Shown here one piece after another: positions 36,077 to 46,484 of a DNA stretch of 64,000 nucleotides. The stretch spans positions 65,625,794 through 65,689,793 of the forward strand of contig CM056733.1 of the NCBI GenBank assembly GCA_029844215.1, read 5' to 3'. The position numbers and the translations under genes were made by a program. The notes below the pieces were generated by a model, which was not told where the DNA came from, made no database searches, and worked only from the letters and a program-made list of their open reading frames with translations. The DNA comes from Przewalskia tangutica (lineage: Eukaryota; Streptophyta; Magnoliopsida; Solanales; Solanaceae). The stretch's first letter is position 1. The number at the start of each line of letters is the position of its first letter.

Positions 36077-36632
36077 CACGGTGTAAAATTGAATTAATCA
36101 TGCTTGTAACCTTCGAGCACTAAATAATTATACAAAAAAGAAAGTTACAATAGCCACATACTCACAATACATTGTCAAACAAGGAGAAACAATAACAGCA
36201 ATGACAGGCTAAACAAGTCCAGAAGGAGAAAGATTCATCTAAAAGTAAATTGTTGTTCACAACTTTAAATTTGTAACTACGAACTTCTTTCAAACACAAT
36301 TTTCACTGTACAACTCAGAGAAAATGATTAATCCAGCTTGATCCAATAGTTAGCGAATAAAAACACATTATTTTGAAGCAAGGCGATCCGACAAAAACTC
36401 TGCACCAAGGTTTTCTCTCTTCTTTCCATTTTTGATGTGGTGAAACTGACCTCAAGACCTAAAATTAGATTAAAGTGATTGGTTTAAAAGATCATTTAAA
36501 GGCAAAAACTGCAAGAACCAACACTTACCACTTCTACGCTTATGTATGCATGATTCTAAGCCATAATAGTATGGTTCAACGGTCAGAAATCATGTACTCC
36601 CTCTCTTTTAAAAAGATTGCCTTAGTTATTAT
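36077..36632. other. Intergenic sequence; possible Stowaway end
   Basis: No gene recognised. gtactccctctcttttaaaa at 36595-36614 looks like a Stowaway MITE terminus, into which the next element inserted; its other end is not found. Confidence 0.35.
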
Positions 36633-37288
36633 TAAGGCTGGCCAGTGGGCCAGGCCGGGCCCACTGGAATCGGGATAGACGGGGTTGGGACGGGGAGGAG
36701 GGGCGGGGTCGGGCCAGGCGGAACCGGGTCGGGCGGGACGATTAGTGTCGTCCGTCCGTCCCTAAGCATTAGTCGGGGGCTGGGCGGACGGGCAGGACGA
36801 TGAACATTTTTTTTTAAATTTTCCACTAAATTAAAAATACTAACAAAGTAACATATAGTCATATAGTGATAGTCATATACTCATATTATAGTATTATACT
36901 CATATATATTTATAAACTAAATAATTAAACAAAGACAAGAAGAGAAAATGAGGTATTTATAGTTGGAAATTGGATTAAGTGTAAATATAATAATTTAGGG
37001 GTTAAAAATAAATATAAAGGGGATAGGGGGGGTTGGGGGAGGCAAAAAATGGTCGTTGTCTAACGGCCAAAATGTAAAATAGTCGTTATTGCAACGGCTA
37101 TTTTTGGTAAGTGACTATTTTTGGGCGGGACTGGGGCGGGACCGGGACGGATCGGGTCCAAGCGGGACCGTATCGGGCGGGACCATACCATGTCCCGTCC
37201 AGGTTCGAGCCCCAGACACGCTAATTTTTTATTTATTTAATAGGGGCCGGAACGGGATCGGGTCGGCCCGACCCACTGGCCAGCCCTA
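36633..37288 (-). mobile_element. Intact 656-bp non-autonomous hAT element
   Basis: TIRs taaggctggccagtggg and cccactggccagcccta, flanked by perfect 8-bp TSDs gttattat (36625-36632 and 37289-37296), as expected for hAT. The right ~330 bp aligns with the reverse complement of the 5' end of the transposon at 2563, including the aacggcc/tggtcgtt stem region and the TATA-box leader, so it is an internal-deletion derivative in minus orientation. It has no coding capacity and would need transposase from a full element. Confidence 0.92.
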
Positions 37289-37296
37289 GTTATTAT

Positions 37297-38365
37297 TTGG
37301 ACAATCAAAGGTTATTTTTTTTACTATAATTTTATTTTAAATACTTTTTAATATTTTAAATTGTTCACATTGTGACTTATAGCTCTTTTTATGTAGTTTT
37401 TAAATATATATATTTTATTTTTTAATAATTAAAATTCTATGTCTGGATTCACATCGTGATAGAATATACACCGTATATTTCTTTGATATTATTAGTGATA
37501 TTATGCATATGTAATTATTGTAGTAATCTTATGTAGTAAGAAGATATATATTTAATTTTCGTCATTATAGATTAGATTTACTATTATATATCATGTATAT
37601 AAATCTATTACATTAATAAAATAATTAAAAGATTATTTTCTTTCACATCAAATATTAATTAGTTTGACCCTCATAATCTGAATCATACAATTTGAGGAAG
37701 GGGGTAAATCCTAAAGAAAACTATTTGAGAAGTTTTTATATCATTTTCACTTTAGTTTCAACAGCGTGTGAATAATGTACATAAAAGTATTTGTCAAAGC
37801 CACATATCTATTTGTGCCATGCAAATCTCATTGGAATTACGACAACTTATATAAAAGTATATGGTCAAAGCCACATAAGCTAATTAATTTCAACCGCAAT
37901 CTCATTAGCGGATAAATGGATTAAATGTCATGAATTACACTCTTTTTAAAGTTATTTCATACTACATTAATTCAATAAAAAAATATGTACATCTATCTTT
38001 GCACAATCGACGTATTATAAAATTTTAGTGTGCGCTTCAATAGTATAATTTTATACGCTTAGAAGACCTCTTATAGAAAAGAAAATTAAAATACGTCTTA
38101 CTAATGTATAAATTGATTGCCCTGAATTCATATCGAATCGAATTCTTATTTAATTTGTTTTATACTTCATTGTATTTAAAATAAAACTTGTAATCCTATT
38201 TTTATACAATCGACGTTAATGAAATTTTAGCATGTGATTCAATAGTGTAATTTTATAGGTGTAGAAGACCTAAAGAAGATACAAATAAAAAGTTGGACTT
38301 TTGAGGCTAGTAGAGGGGTGAGTGGTCTATTTTAATTTTTAAGTGACCACCCACACAAAACATAC
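37297..38365. other. Intergenic AT-rich sequence with diverged direct duplications
   Basis: No gene seen. ~80-bp diverged direct repeats: 37990-38075 versus 38190-38272 (acaatcgacgt...aattttag...gaagacct), and a shorter pair near 37785 and 37855 (agtatntggtcaaagccacat). Confidence 0.45.
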
Positions 38366-38665
38366 GGGGCACGTTTGGTACATTGTATTACGCTGGACTG
38401 CATTGAACAAAAAAATAATATAGTATTTGGTGACCGTTTTCAGTCGGACTGGACTGTACTATTTCTAAAAATAGTACACTCCAACTTTCATTTTTGAGAC
38501 TCATATAATATATGAGTTTCCCCTGAACTTTACTAAAAATAAAAAAATACAGTTCATTATATATTAATACTCTAATATCGTCAATTATATATTAATACAG
38601 TCCATTTCATTACAATAAAGTACAATCCAATATAAAAATATACAGTCCAGCCCCATAGCCCTATA
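38366..38665. mobile_element. Possible MITE with repeated ACAGTCCA words
   Basis: Starts ggggcacgtttggtacat and ends tacagtccagccccatagcc. GGACTG/CAGTCC words recur near both ends in opposite orientation. Termini and TSD are not certain. Confidence 0.4.
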
Positions 38666-38675
38666 ATAGTTTCTT

Positions 38676-39825
38676 GGGAAAAGGGTCAAATATACCCTCA
38701 AACTTTGATAAAATGATCATATATATCATTTGTCAAAGTATGGGGTCCATATATACCTTCCGTTAGCTAAAATTATCAAATTTACCCTATATTAACGGAT
38801 TGGACACGTGGCAGCCACGTCACCGGCGAGTTGAAACTCCCAAGTCTTATGCTCTTGCGGTGAGCGTTTGCCTGATAAATCGCTTCTTGTCGAATTCTAA
38901 TGTTTGTTACTTCCTGTGTTAAATTGATCAAAACTGAAACTACATATCATCATATTTATAGCACATTTGCCATTTCTGAAGTAACTCTATTGCAGACATT
39001 TGAAGCATTTTACATGCTAACTTTAATTTAATTTACTTTGAACAACTCCAAAATCATTTTTTCCTTATCGACATTCAGAAGCAAATGAAGTGATTCAAAA
39101 CCAAGATAGCTCTTTCAAATTATAGAAAATTCCCACTGATCAACGATTGGAACATCGACGATCAGTGTAACGATGCCACGTGATCCAGGAAAAAATGGTG
39201 ATTCTCCCAAAATAAAAATCGAAGCGACTTGGTAGGTGTAAGTTGTAGAGGATGTTGAGACGAACACAGTGGTATCACCCACACCTGTCGTCGATGCGTC
39301 AGTTGGCCGGAAAGTTCAATCAAAGCCGCCTAAAAATCAAAATGATCGATCAGCCGACTGAGACGAATTAAGAGTCGTGGGTGAGTGCAGAATGTCGGTG
39401 CGGGGACGACGAAGCTAATGGTACCCACCACGACATTCAATTCTTGCTCAGTTCGCCGGAATGTCGTCGATGATGCTTAGAGTTTTGGACGAAATCGATT
39501 TGATCTATTTGGATGTCGAGGAAGAGTCGAGGCACAGGGGTGGTATGGAAAGAACGGTCTTGTGATGGTGATCACAATGGTGTTATCCACTCCGCCGAAT
39601 CTTCTCAGTCGTCGAATTGATGGCCGTGATTCTTTGGCGGTATGGCGCGGCGATGTTGATGCGTCGGTGGCGTGGGCGCCCGCGTATCTATCACGTGTCC
39701 AATATGTTAATATAGGGTAATTTGATAAGTTTTAGTTAACGGATGGTATATATGACCCCCATACTTTGACAAAGAGTATATATAATCCTTTTATCAAAAT
39801 TTAGGGTATATTTGACCATTTTCCC
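38676..39825. mobile_element. MULE-like element with ~150-bp TIRs, next to the SAUR promoter
   Basis: The ends are long inverted repeats: gggaaaagggtcaaatatac (left) and the complement of gtatatttgaccattttccc (right), extending ~150 bp inwards to ggacacgtg on both sides. The flanking 9-mers tagttt(c)tt and taatttttt match at 7 of 9, consistent with an old 9-bp Mutator-type TSD. The interior (38830-39690) is more GC-rich and has no transposase and no open frame I recognise. It could be captured host sequence, as in Pack-MULEs. Confidence 0.72.
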
Positions 39826-39868
39826 TAATTTTTTTGTCCACATTTACTCCACATGCCTTTGTTCTTCT

Positions 39869-39876
39869 CATAAATA
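39869..39876 (+). promoter_or_regulatory. Probable TATA box of the SAUR gene
   Basis: cataaata lies 92 bp before the ATG and is followed by a CT-rich stretch with cttctccaac, a plausible transcription start and 5' UTR. It is only ~44 bp from the end of the MULE-like element. Confidence 0.45.
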
Positions 39877-39960
39877 CACCTCTTTTCTTTCTTATTCTTC
39901 TCCAACACACATATTATTCCTCTCTTTCTTTTCTATCTCTTCATTTCTCTCCAAAAAACA

Positions 39961-40257
39961 ATGGCTCTAAAGAAAACAAGTCAAACAGCAGCCCTCAAAC
40001 AAATCCTCAAAAAGTGTTCTAGCTTTGGAAAAAATGAAATTGGCCTGCCAAATGATGTTCCAAAAGGACACTTCGTGGTATATGTGGGAGAAAATAGGAG
40101 TAGATGTATAATTTCTATTTCTTGGTTGACACATCGTGGATTTCAAAGGTTGCTTCAAAGGGCTGAAGAAGAATTTGGATTTAATCATGATATGGGAATT
40201 ACTATTCCTTGTGATGAAGGTGATTTCTTCTCTCTAATTTCTCAAAACTCAAATTGA
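39961..40257 (+). CDS. SAUR family auxin-responsive protein, intronless
   Basis: A 98-residue protein, a normal SAUR length, in a single exon as usual for the family. After a basic N-terminus (MALKKTSQTAALKQILKKCS) comes the SAUR core: LPNDVPKGHFVVYVGENRSR (residues ~29-48), ISWLTHRGFQRLLQRAEEEF (~53-72), then GFNHDMGITIPCD (~72-84) and a short tail. The closest type is the SAUR50/SAUR72-like group. SAURs inhibit PP2C.D phosphatases and so activate plasma-membrane H+-ATPases to promote cell expansion; that role is family knowledge. Compared with the usual RYIVPISFL pattern it reads RCIISISWL, a mild divergence. The ATG was chosen because it precedes the conserved basic leader and follows an in-frame-stop-free CT-rich 5' UTR. 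No other SAUR lies in the window, although SAURs often cluster. I see no TGTCTC auxin element in the short stretch between TE and ATG. Confidence 0.95.
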   Translation: MALKKTSQTAALKQILKKCSSFGKNEIGLPNDVPKGHFVVYVGENRSRCIISISWLTHRGFQRLLQRAEEEFGFNHDMGITIPCDEGDFFSLISQNSN

Positions 40258-40563
40258 GTTGATTTGACCATTTGACAGACAAATTTCGGTGCACTAAATT
40301 CTCGCTATGGAACAAGTTTGACGAGGGGGTGGATCTAGCAAATCAAGCGAATAGCTAAAATTTAACTGTGAATAGAAAGGAACCCCTTGTAACTTTTTTG
40401 GGGGTTGAGTTTAAATTTTGTGTATTGGTTACATGTATTTTCGTCAGTGGTGTTGAATTTGCACCCGTCGAAAATCCTTGTTTAAGAAAATCAAATTCCA
40501 GAATATTTCTTCATTGTTTTTGCTTTTATTTCTCTAAGAATTAATTTCAACTTAAAGAATGTA

Positions 40564-40816
40564 CTCCTTTCGTCTCAAATTATTTGTTGTGGTTATTAAA
40601 AGTAGTTGTCTCAAATTATTTATAATTTTAGAAGTTCAAGACATAATTAATTATTTTTTCTAATTTTATCATTAATGAATATGACATATAAATAATATAA
40701 ATATTTAATAAAGTGAGATTATAATTTAGACATAATTAAGGATAAAATATATTAAATACAATTCTAATTAATATTATAAAATAAAAGAACGACAAATAAT
40801 TTTTAGACGGACAACA
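40564..40816. mobile_element. Stowaway-like MITE
   Basis: Ends ctcctttcgtctcaaattat and ataatttttagacggacaac are inverted and resemble the Stowaway ctccctccgtcc terminus. TA dinucleotides flank it (40562-40563 and 40817-40818). 253 bp, AT-rich, ~300 bp downstream of the SAUR stop. Confidence 0.8.
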
Positions 40817-40989
40817 TAAGAACTCAGAAAGCATTACTGCTCTTTGCTCATGGAAATTAAAAACGGAATTTCTTTTACCATTTGAGAATAGATTGACAAA
40901 AAGATTCGTTTCCATCTCCTATTAGTATAATAGTATGATCAATTAATATTTTTTGGTGCCCAAAGTTGACACAACCAGCACTCACCTTT

Positions 40990-41216
40990 TTTTTTTTGGT
41001 TGTGAAGGCCGCGTGCATTCTTCTTTTAGTCATGCGAGATAACGGGCCATCTGATAAGCGCACGCAACGCGTCGGTAGATTCACACCGCAAGCGGGTGTG
41101 ACCCCCTCAGGCGAAGCGGTCGAGCGTTCTGCCAGGATTTGAACTTGTGACCAAGCTCTCCAGCGGCGATGAGGATCACTCTGCGCCCGAGAATGGCCTG
41201 CAGGGCGGATAACGAT
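40990..41216 (-). mobile_element. tRNA-derived SINE (minus strand)
   Basis: Flanked by 11-bp duplications cactcaccttt (40979-40989 and 41217-41227). The left end is a T run (poly(A) tail on the minus strand). The minus strand carries ggtcacaagttcaaatcctg, a good RNA polymerase III box B / tRNA T-arm, ~80 bp from its 5' end. The 114-codon minus-strand open frame over it is incidental. Confidence 0.85.
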
Positions 41217-41220
41217 CACT

Positions 41221-41546
41221 CACCTTTGTTTGTTATATGAGTGGATAATCGAGTGTTCAAATATTAATTATTAATTACTAATTATTAATCAAGATGTAAA
41301 CAATGACGAATGAATAGTGTACTTCTCTGAATTATTAGTTGGTTCAAATGGACAAGTTCAGATCCTGAGGTAATCAAGTCATGAACTCAGAAGTCAGAAC
41401 TATAATTTCGTTTTCCTTTTTATTAATTCTCTTATTTTTATGAAGAATAATGAATAAGAAATTTAAAGATTTTCATTTAAAATTAATATATCCCACTTCT
41501 CTAATAAAAAAGAGGGCATTAAAGAAAACTATAGATGAGAACTTGA
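41221..41546. other. AT-rich spacer
   Basis: No gene or repeat recognised between the SINE and the tandem duplication. Confidence 0.35.
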
Positions 41547-41884
41547 TGCCATCAATTTGGGAAAGTTTTTTTTGTCTAGTTTTACTTATAACCATGATAT
41601 TTGGTATTCATTGGCTTAATTAATTCAAAGTCACATTGAGTAGAGATCATTAAGGGAAAAATGCTTTTTAAATAGGGTTTCTACATCATAATAAGTTGTA
41701 CAAAATTCGGTCCGGATAAAAAAAAAGATCGGACCCGTTCGAAGCCATCAATTTGGGAAAGTTTGTTTGTCTAGTTTTACTTATAACCATAATATTTGGT
41801 ATTCATTGGCTTAATTAATTCAAAGTCACATTAAGTAGAGATCATTAAGGGAAAAAAATGCTTTTTAAATAGGGTTTCTACATC
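41547..41884. repeat. Direct duplication of ~140 bp, 197 bp apart
   Basis: gccatcaatttgggaaagtt...tagggtttctacatc occurs at 41547-41687 and again at 41744-41884 with few differences. The intervening ~56 bp is a small GGTCCGG/GGACCCG fragment of the hAT-type subterminal repeat. This suggests a tandem duplication that included part of the neighbouring element. Confidence 0.88.
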
Positions 41885-41889
41885 CTAGT

Positions 41890-42128
41890 AGAAAAAAAGG
41901 ACCGGACCGATAAATTTCGTCCGGTCTTCGGTCCTAATTTGGTCCTCGATCCGGTCCGGTCTGATTTTACCCTGTTGTGCAGCCCTAGTTCATATAACCG
42001 GATCGAAAAAGACTTGGACCGGACCGGACCGATAAATTCGGTCCGGTCTTCGATTCTAATTTTTTGAATATTTGGTCCTCGGTCCAATCCGGATCGGTCC
42101 GGTCCGATTTTACCCTGTTATGCATCCC
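41890..42128. mobile_element. hAT-like subterminal repeats, reverse of those at 1-350
   Basis: Two ~118-bp units, each ggaccggaccgataaattcg...gattttaccctgtt(g/a)tgca(g/t)ccct, the reverse complement of the unit at 1-350. It ends in gcatccctacatc. Probably the end of a non-autonomous element of the same family; the open frame on the minus strand (69 codons) is incidental. Confidence 0.65.
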
Positions 42129-43015
42129 TACATCCCGGTGCTCGAAATCCAAATTCATTTATTAAGAATTGAAATATCATCCATCTTGCTCTCCCCTAGG
42201 TGATTATTTAAATTTACCTTTTGTTAGGCTCTAAGCAAATCAGCCAGCCTGTATATTAATTAACAAAAAGAGATTCATATTACTTAAACCTCCACTTTTC
42301 AACTGTTTTATTTTCCAATCAACGTTAAGATAGTGCACTTTTTCAATTATTTTACTATTTCTGTTTGACAACATCTTATTCTTTTTCAGTAAGTTATCTT
42401 GACCTCAATAACTGATCAAAATAAAACCTGAAAACATATTCTCTTCGAGCACATGCTTGTAGGACCAGCATGAGTATATGTCTAAACATTCCAATCACTA
42501 GATTTTGTATTAAGAAACACAAATAATCTCTTACAGGTGTTAGTCGAAGACAAAGTTTGATTGTAATGGGGACAAAGGAGCGCATGCGAACAGTGTTAGT
42601 ATTAACAAAAGAGACAATGATTTATTTCTTCCCTTTTTATCATTTTAAAAGTAAGATTAGGTTTAATAATAAGATAAATTAAATGTAGAATGACTTAATT
42701 AACTACCTCCTTTAACTCCTTAGATTCTGAGGTAGATTTATCTAATCACTCTTTTCTATTGATTTGAATTGGAATACTTTATGTCAAATTAAAGGCATTA
42801 CAGCCCCCCTAAAACTATTTGTTACTTCACACTTTACACCATTGAGGACTCCCCTTGATCGAATTTTATTGGATATATTGTTGTACACTTTACACCATTG
42901 ATTATTTTTTTGGGTTTGACCCTTCAAACTCTTCATACTTTGTCATAGATTATTTTCGACTATTAAATAACTTTAATTTTTTGGAAATTTTTGAACTCTC
43001 AACTTACCTTTTATG
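42129..43015. other. Intergenic AT-rich sequence, no gene seen
   Basis: No coding or RNA gene recognised. A short word (acactttacaccattga) is repeated near 42828 and 42885. Confidence 0.4.
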
Positions 43016-43020
43016 GTTAC

Positions 43021-43929
43021 TGTTAATACTAGGATGTGTGTTATGACATTTTTCCTAACATATTGTTTTTCAGAAAATGTCGATACAAATGTCTTGACAT
43101 TTGGTGACGATGCAGTATGATTTCTTTTATCTTACGCGATTTTGAGAAACTGTGACTTTTTTTATCACATGAAAAATTGACTTGGCAAGGAGTATTTGGA
43201 GCTGATTACAAACGAGGAAGACCAAGTCTAAGAGGAGCATAACTTAAGGAGCAAGACGAGGAAGAAATAGTCCAAACAGTTGGAGATTTTCGTGCCCTAA
43301 GCTACTGCCTCACGTGCCCCTTTTTCAGCTCAACTTCCACAACATGTTGAAGAGTCTTTCAAGGGAACTCTCTACTATAAATAGAGAGGTCACTTCAAGG
43401 ATTCAATATCCAGAATTTCATAGTGAAAACGATATATAGAGATCTCCACAAATATCGATCAAGTAGACTGGATCGCTGTGTTGCTTGTATTTATGACGAC
43501 ATTATGTCCGACATTATAATTGCTCTTAGATTCTAGATTTGTTCTTTCATTGAAGCAGTTGTAATGAGGTGTTGATCACTTCTATTTAGATAGATTTTTC
43601 AGGCATAAGTCATCTGCGACTTAACATTTTTATTCCTTTTGTATCATCTTGTAAATCTTGTAAGAGAAGGAATATATATACAATTACCTTTGGTCATTGA
43701 CCATCATGGGTTATTAATATATAACCTATGAAAATTAAACATTTGTGTTTTTTATCTATTTCCGCTGCACTTTAACTATTTCAAAGGTTTTTCTGTTTTT
43801 TTATCCAAATGTCATAACTTATGTCAGATGACATTTTAGCTGACATTTGACACTGTTTCTGCATACGTTCAGTTCTACTTTGCTGTTTGATTTTCTTTAT
43901 TTCATAGTATTAACCCACGGAACCCAACA
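43021..43929 (+). mobile_element. 909-bp Copia solo LTR related to Copia 2
   Basis: Starts TGTTAATACTAGG and ends cacggaacccaaca, like the LTR of Copia 2 (TGTTGATG... to gggacccaaca on its own strand), with a similar length. Flanking 5-mers gttac (43016-43020) and attac (43930-43934) match at four of five. A TATA-like ctataaatagag is at 43374-43385. The 3' portion carries aatgtcataac...tgtcagatgacatt, at the same place where Copia 2 has TGTTG/CAACA words. Confidence 0.78.
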
Positions 43930-44053
43930 ATTACCTTTCAATGTTTTGATATAAAAATTCGGTGATGGGAAATATTTATTGTTGCGATACCTTTTGTCCT
44001 TGTGATTTTAGTACTCCACTCATTAATGATTGTGTTGTTTAAGGCGGGACTCA

Positions 44054-44307
44054 CACTACTAAAAAATCTTTAATTTTTTATTGATTTTCACTGAAAATGT
44101 ACTGTGGCTATTTTTCAATAAATGTCATGGGAAAAAATTAAATAGTAGTGTTTTCACACGGAAAATTACGAAGTTTTCCAGTGTTCAACGAGAACTTGTT
44201 TCCCACCATGTGTTTTCCCAATGAATTAATTCGGTTGGAATTAGGTGGGAAAATCATATATTATTCTCTCTGAATGTTGGTAGAAAAAACTTTTATTTCT
44301 AGTAGTG
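44054..44307. mobile_element. 254-bp CACTA-type MITE
   Basis: Ends cactactaaaaaatc and atttctagtagtg are inverted, with the diagnostic CACTA terminus, and are flanked by the perfect 3-bp TSD tca (44051-44053 and 44308-44310). No coding capacity. Confidence 0.9.
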
Positions 44308-44674
44308 TCACCTAGTTACGCTAATCTCGGAGCTCTCAATCAATTTCTCCATTTTGTATTTAAATTAAAGATTAAAAGTTTGGTTATGTTAGAATAACTA
44401 TAATATATATAAGGTTGAGTATCACTATGTGTTGAACCATAAATGTGTTCTAGCTGGGTTTACATCGTAAATTTGTATGATTGGATTTCTGAGAAATTAA
44501 TTTCGTCTATAAAAATCTGCAATTCGGTATTAAATCAATTAATCTTTTCTTTCGTCCAATCATTTCAGCACCAATAAAGAATATCTCACCTTCCAAAGAA
44601 AATCTCAACGTACGTAGCAATGTACTTAAGTACTATTCAGTTGGGCTATTGGCTTAACCGACCATATTGACATT

Positions 44675-44924
44675 TTTTATTTTTGATAACGGGTTCCTGC
44701 GGCATGCGCCAGTCACGAAGGTAGTAGTATCGGTCGCCAATCTACTACCAAGAAATCGCGGGATGTCTTGATAACCGGTGTTTGAGAAGCGGACCCGATA
44801 AGCACCTACTGAGGATCAACCCCAAAAGAGAGCAGAATGATCCCACTGGAAATCGATTCCACGCTGCAAGTGTCCAGAGCGCCTTAAACCTTCTCCTTTG
44901 TCATTGGACTGTGCCCCGAGGAAC
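44675..44924 (-). mobile_element. 250-bp SINE with 14-bp target duplication (minus strand)
   Basis: Flanked by perfect accatattgacatt (44661-44674 and 44925-44938). The T-rich left end is the tail of a minus-strand insert. The minus strand has gcgtggaatcgatttcc, a degenerate box B, ~70 bp from its start. It differs in sequence from the SINE at 40990. Confidence 0.85.
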
Positions 44925-45301
44925 ACCATATTGACATTATTGAGGGTTAAAAATTGGATGACACCAAGGCTCCGTGAATTAAAATTGAAAATTTCTGATT
45001 ATAATGGTGATTCGTGTCAAAATTTATATTGTATCACCATATATATAGGTTGGGTGGGTCAATATGTTGTACATGATTTAATTAAAATGTACTCAGCTTT
45101 GATGATTCACTCTATATAGATTTGTCCCAGTACGTTCTTGAGATTGATTATATTTGGACAGATACTGGTACCAAGAAAAGTAGTCAGTTTTGTTGTGGAA
45201 TAAGAAGCCTTCATATCTTAATACACGTATTTAATTTATTCGATTGATGCCATATTTGTTACTCCAGTTGATAACATTTAATTTGGGGCAAACTAAGTCA
45301 C

Positions 45302-45445
45302 TAGTAATTGTCTAGCAATTAACCTAAAAAGATTGACTTATGGAAGACAATATCATAGATTCATGTGGGCAAGTGACTAGTAATCGTTTAGCATTAACCT
45401 AAAAAAAATTGACTTTTGAAAGACATCATATATAGATTCATAGCA
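45302..45445. repeat. Diverged ~75-bp tandem duplication
   Basis: gactagtaatcgtttagcat...attgacttttgaaagaca (45373-45445) repeats the pattern cactagtaattgtctagcaa...attgacttatggaagaca (45300-45350), each followed by atagattcat. Confidence 0.7.
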
Positions 45446-45509
45446 GAAAGAAGATGGAAAGGAATACGTACCTTATATACTCCGCTGTGTTTCAATTTTT
45501 GTTGTTCTT

Positions 45510-46484
45510 TGTTGGGTTCCGGGGCTATAGATCAGAAAGTAAAAGTAAGATTAAATTCAAAATTAAATGCTGAAACAGTTTCAAATGTTGTCTGCAATGT
45601 TGAAACAACATTTCTGGCAACACTGATAATAACAGAATAAATCTTAAGAGTAGAATGCAGCGGAAAAGTAAAAGACACAAATATTTATATTTTCAAGGGT
45701 ATATATTAATATATCCCTTGATAGTCGATAACCAAAAGAATTGTATATATTATATACAATTACAAATGATTTTTTTTTTTTACAAATTGTGCAATACAAA
45801 CAAAAAAGAAATTACAAATAAAAAGAAAGTCGCAGATGACTTCACCTAAGTTAAAAGGTCTAAAAAGACAAATACAACATCTTCATTACAATTGTTTTTA
45901 CATTAAGCTTAATCTACAGTAGAGATAACAATTGTAATGAGGGACATATGTTGCTAAAAGACTTAGGCTAAAATGTTTTGATCCAGATTTCTGAAGCGAA
46001 ATTCCGAGAGCTCTCTTGGTATTTTTTACATTTTGATTCTGGATGTCAATACTCTGAAGTTCCTCCTCTATTTATAGTGTGGAACTTCCTTGAAACTCTC
46101 GCTGGTTGGTTGTGGAAGTTGAGAGAAAGAAGGCTGCAGCTTGGACCGATTCTTCCTCCATGAATTTCTCAACAACTTTGACTTGGTCTTCAAGTTACTT
46201 CGATTCCAAGCTTGACTCCTTCAATTTCCACGTTTTAAACACATCTCTGTATTCAGCTTGCCTAGGACATTTTTAACTCACAGTAACAAACACTGTTTTA
46301 GCCGGAAGAATAGACAAAATCGTTTCCAAAGATGTTGGATGAGATGTTGCGGCAACATCGGAGACAACATCTGCAGGACACTGCGGATGTTTGCGCAACA
46401 CTGCGGGAAACATCTGCAGAACACTGCAAGATGTTGTCCAGGCATAAAACCTGGTGTTGCCACAACACTCACACAACATCAACA
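45510..46484 (-). repeat. 3' LTR of Copia 2
   Basis: 975 bp, tgttgggttccgg to acacaacatcaaca on the plus strand. The right limit is set by the adjacent minus-strand polypurine-type tract (aaaaagacaaaaatggagag). The first ~470 bp match 62081-62545. TGTTG/CAACA words cluster near both ends (45593-45625, 46331-46482). Confidence 0.85.

Noticed and set aside
41093..41170. Possible tRNA gene on the minus strand
   Set aside because: Only the box B/T-arm is tRNA-like; there is no acceptor stem or anticodon arm, and the block has SINE target duplications.
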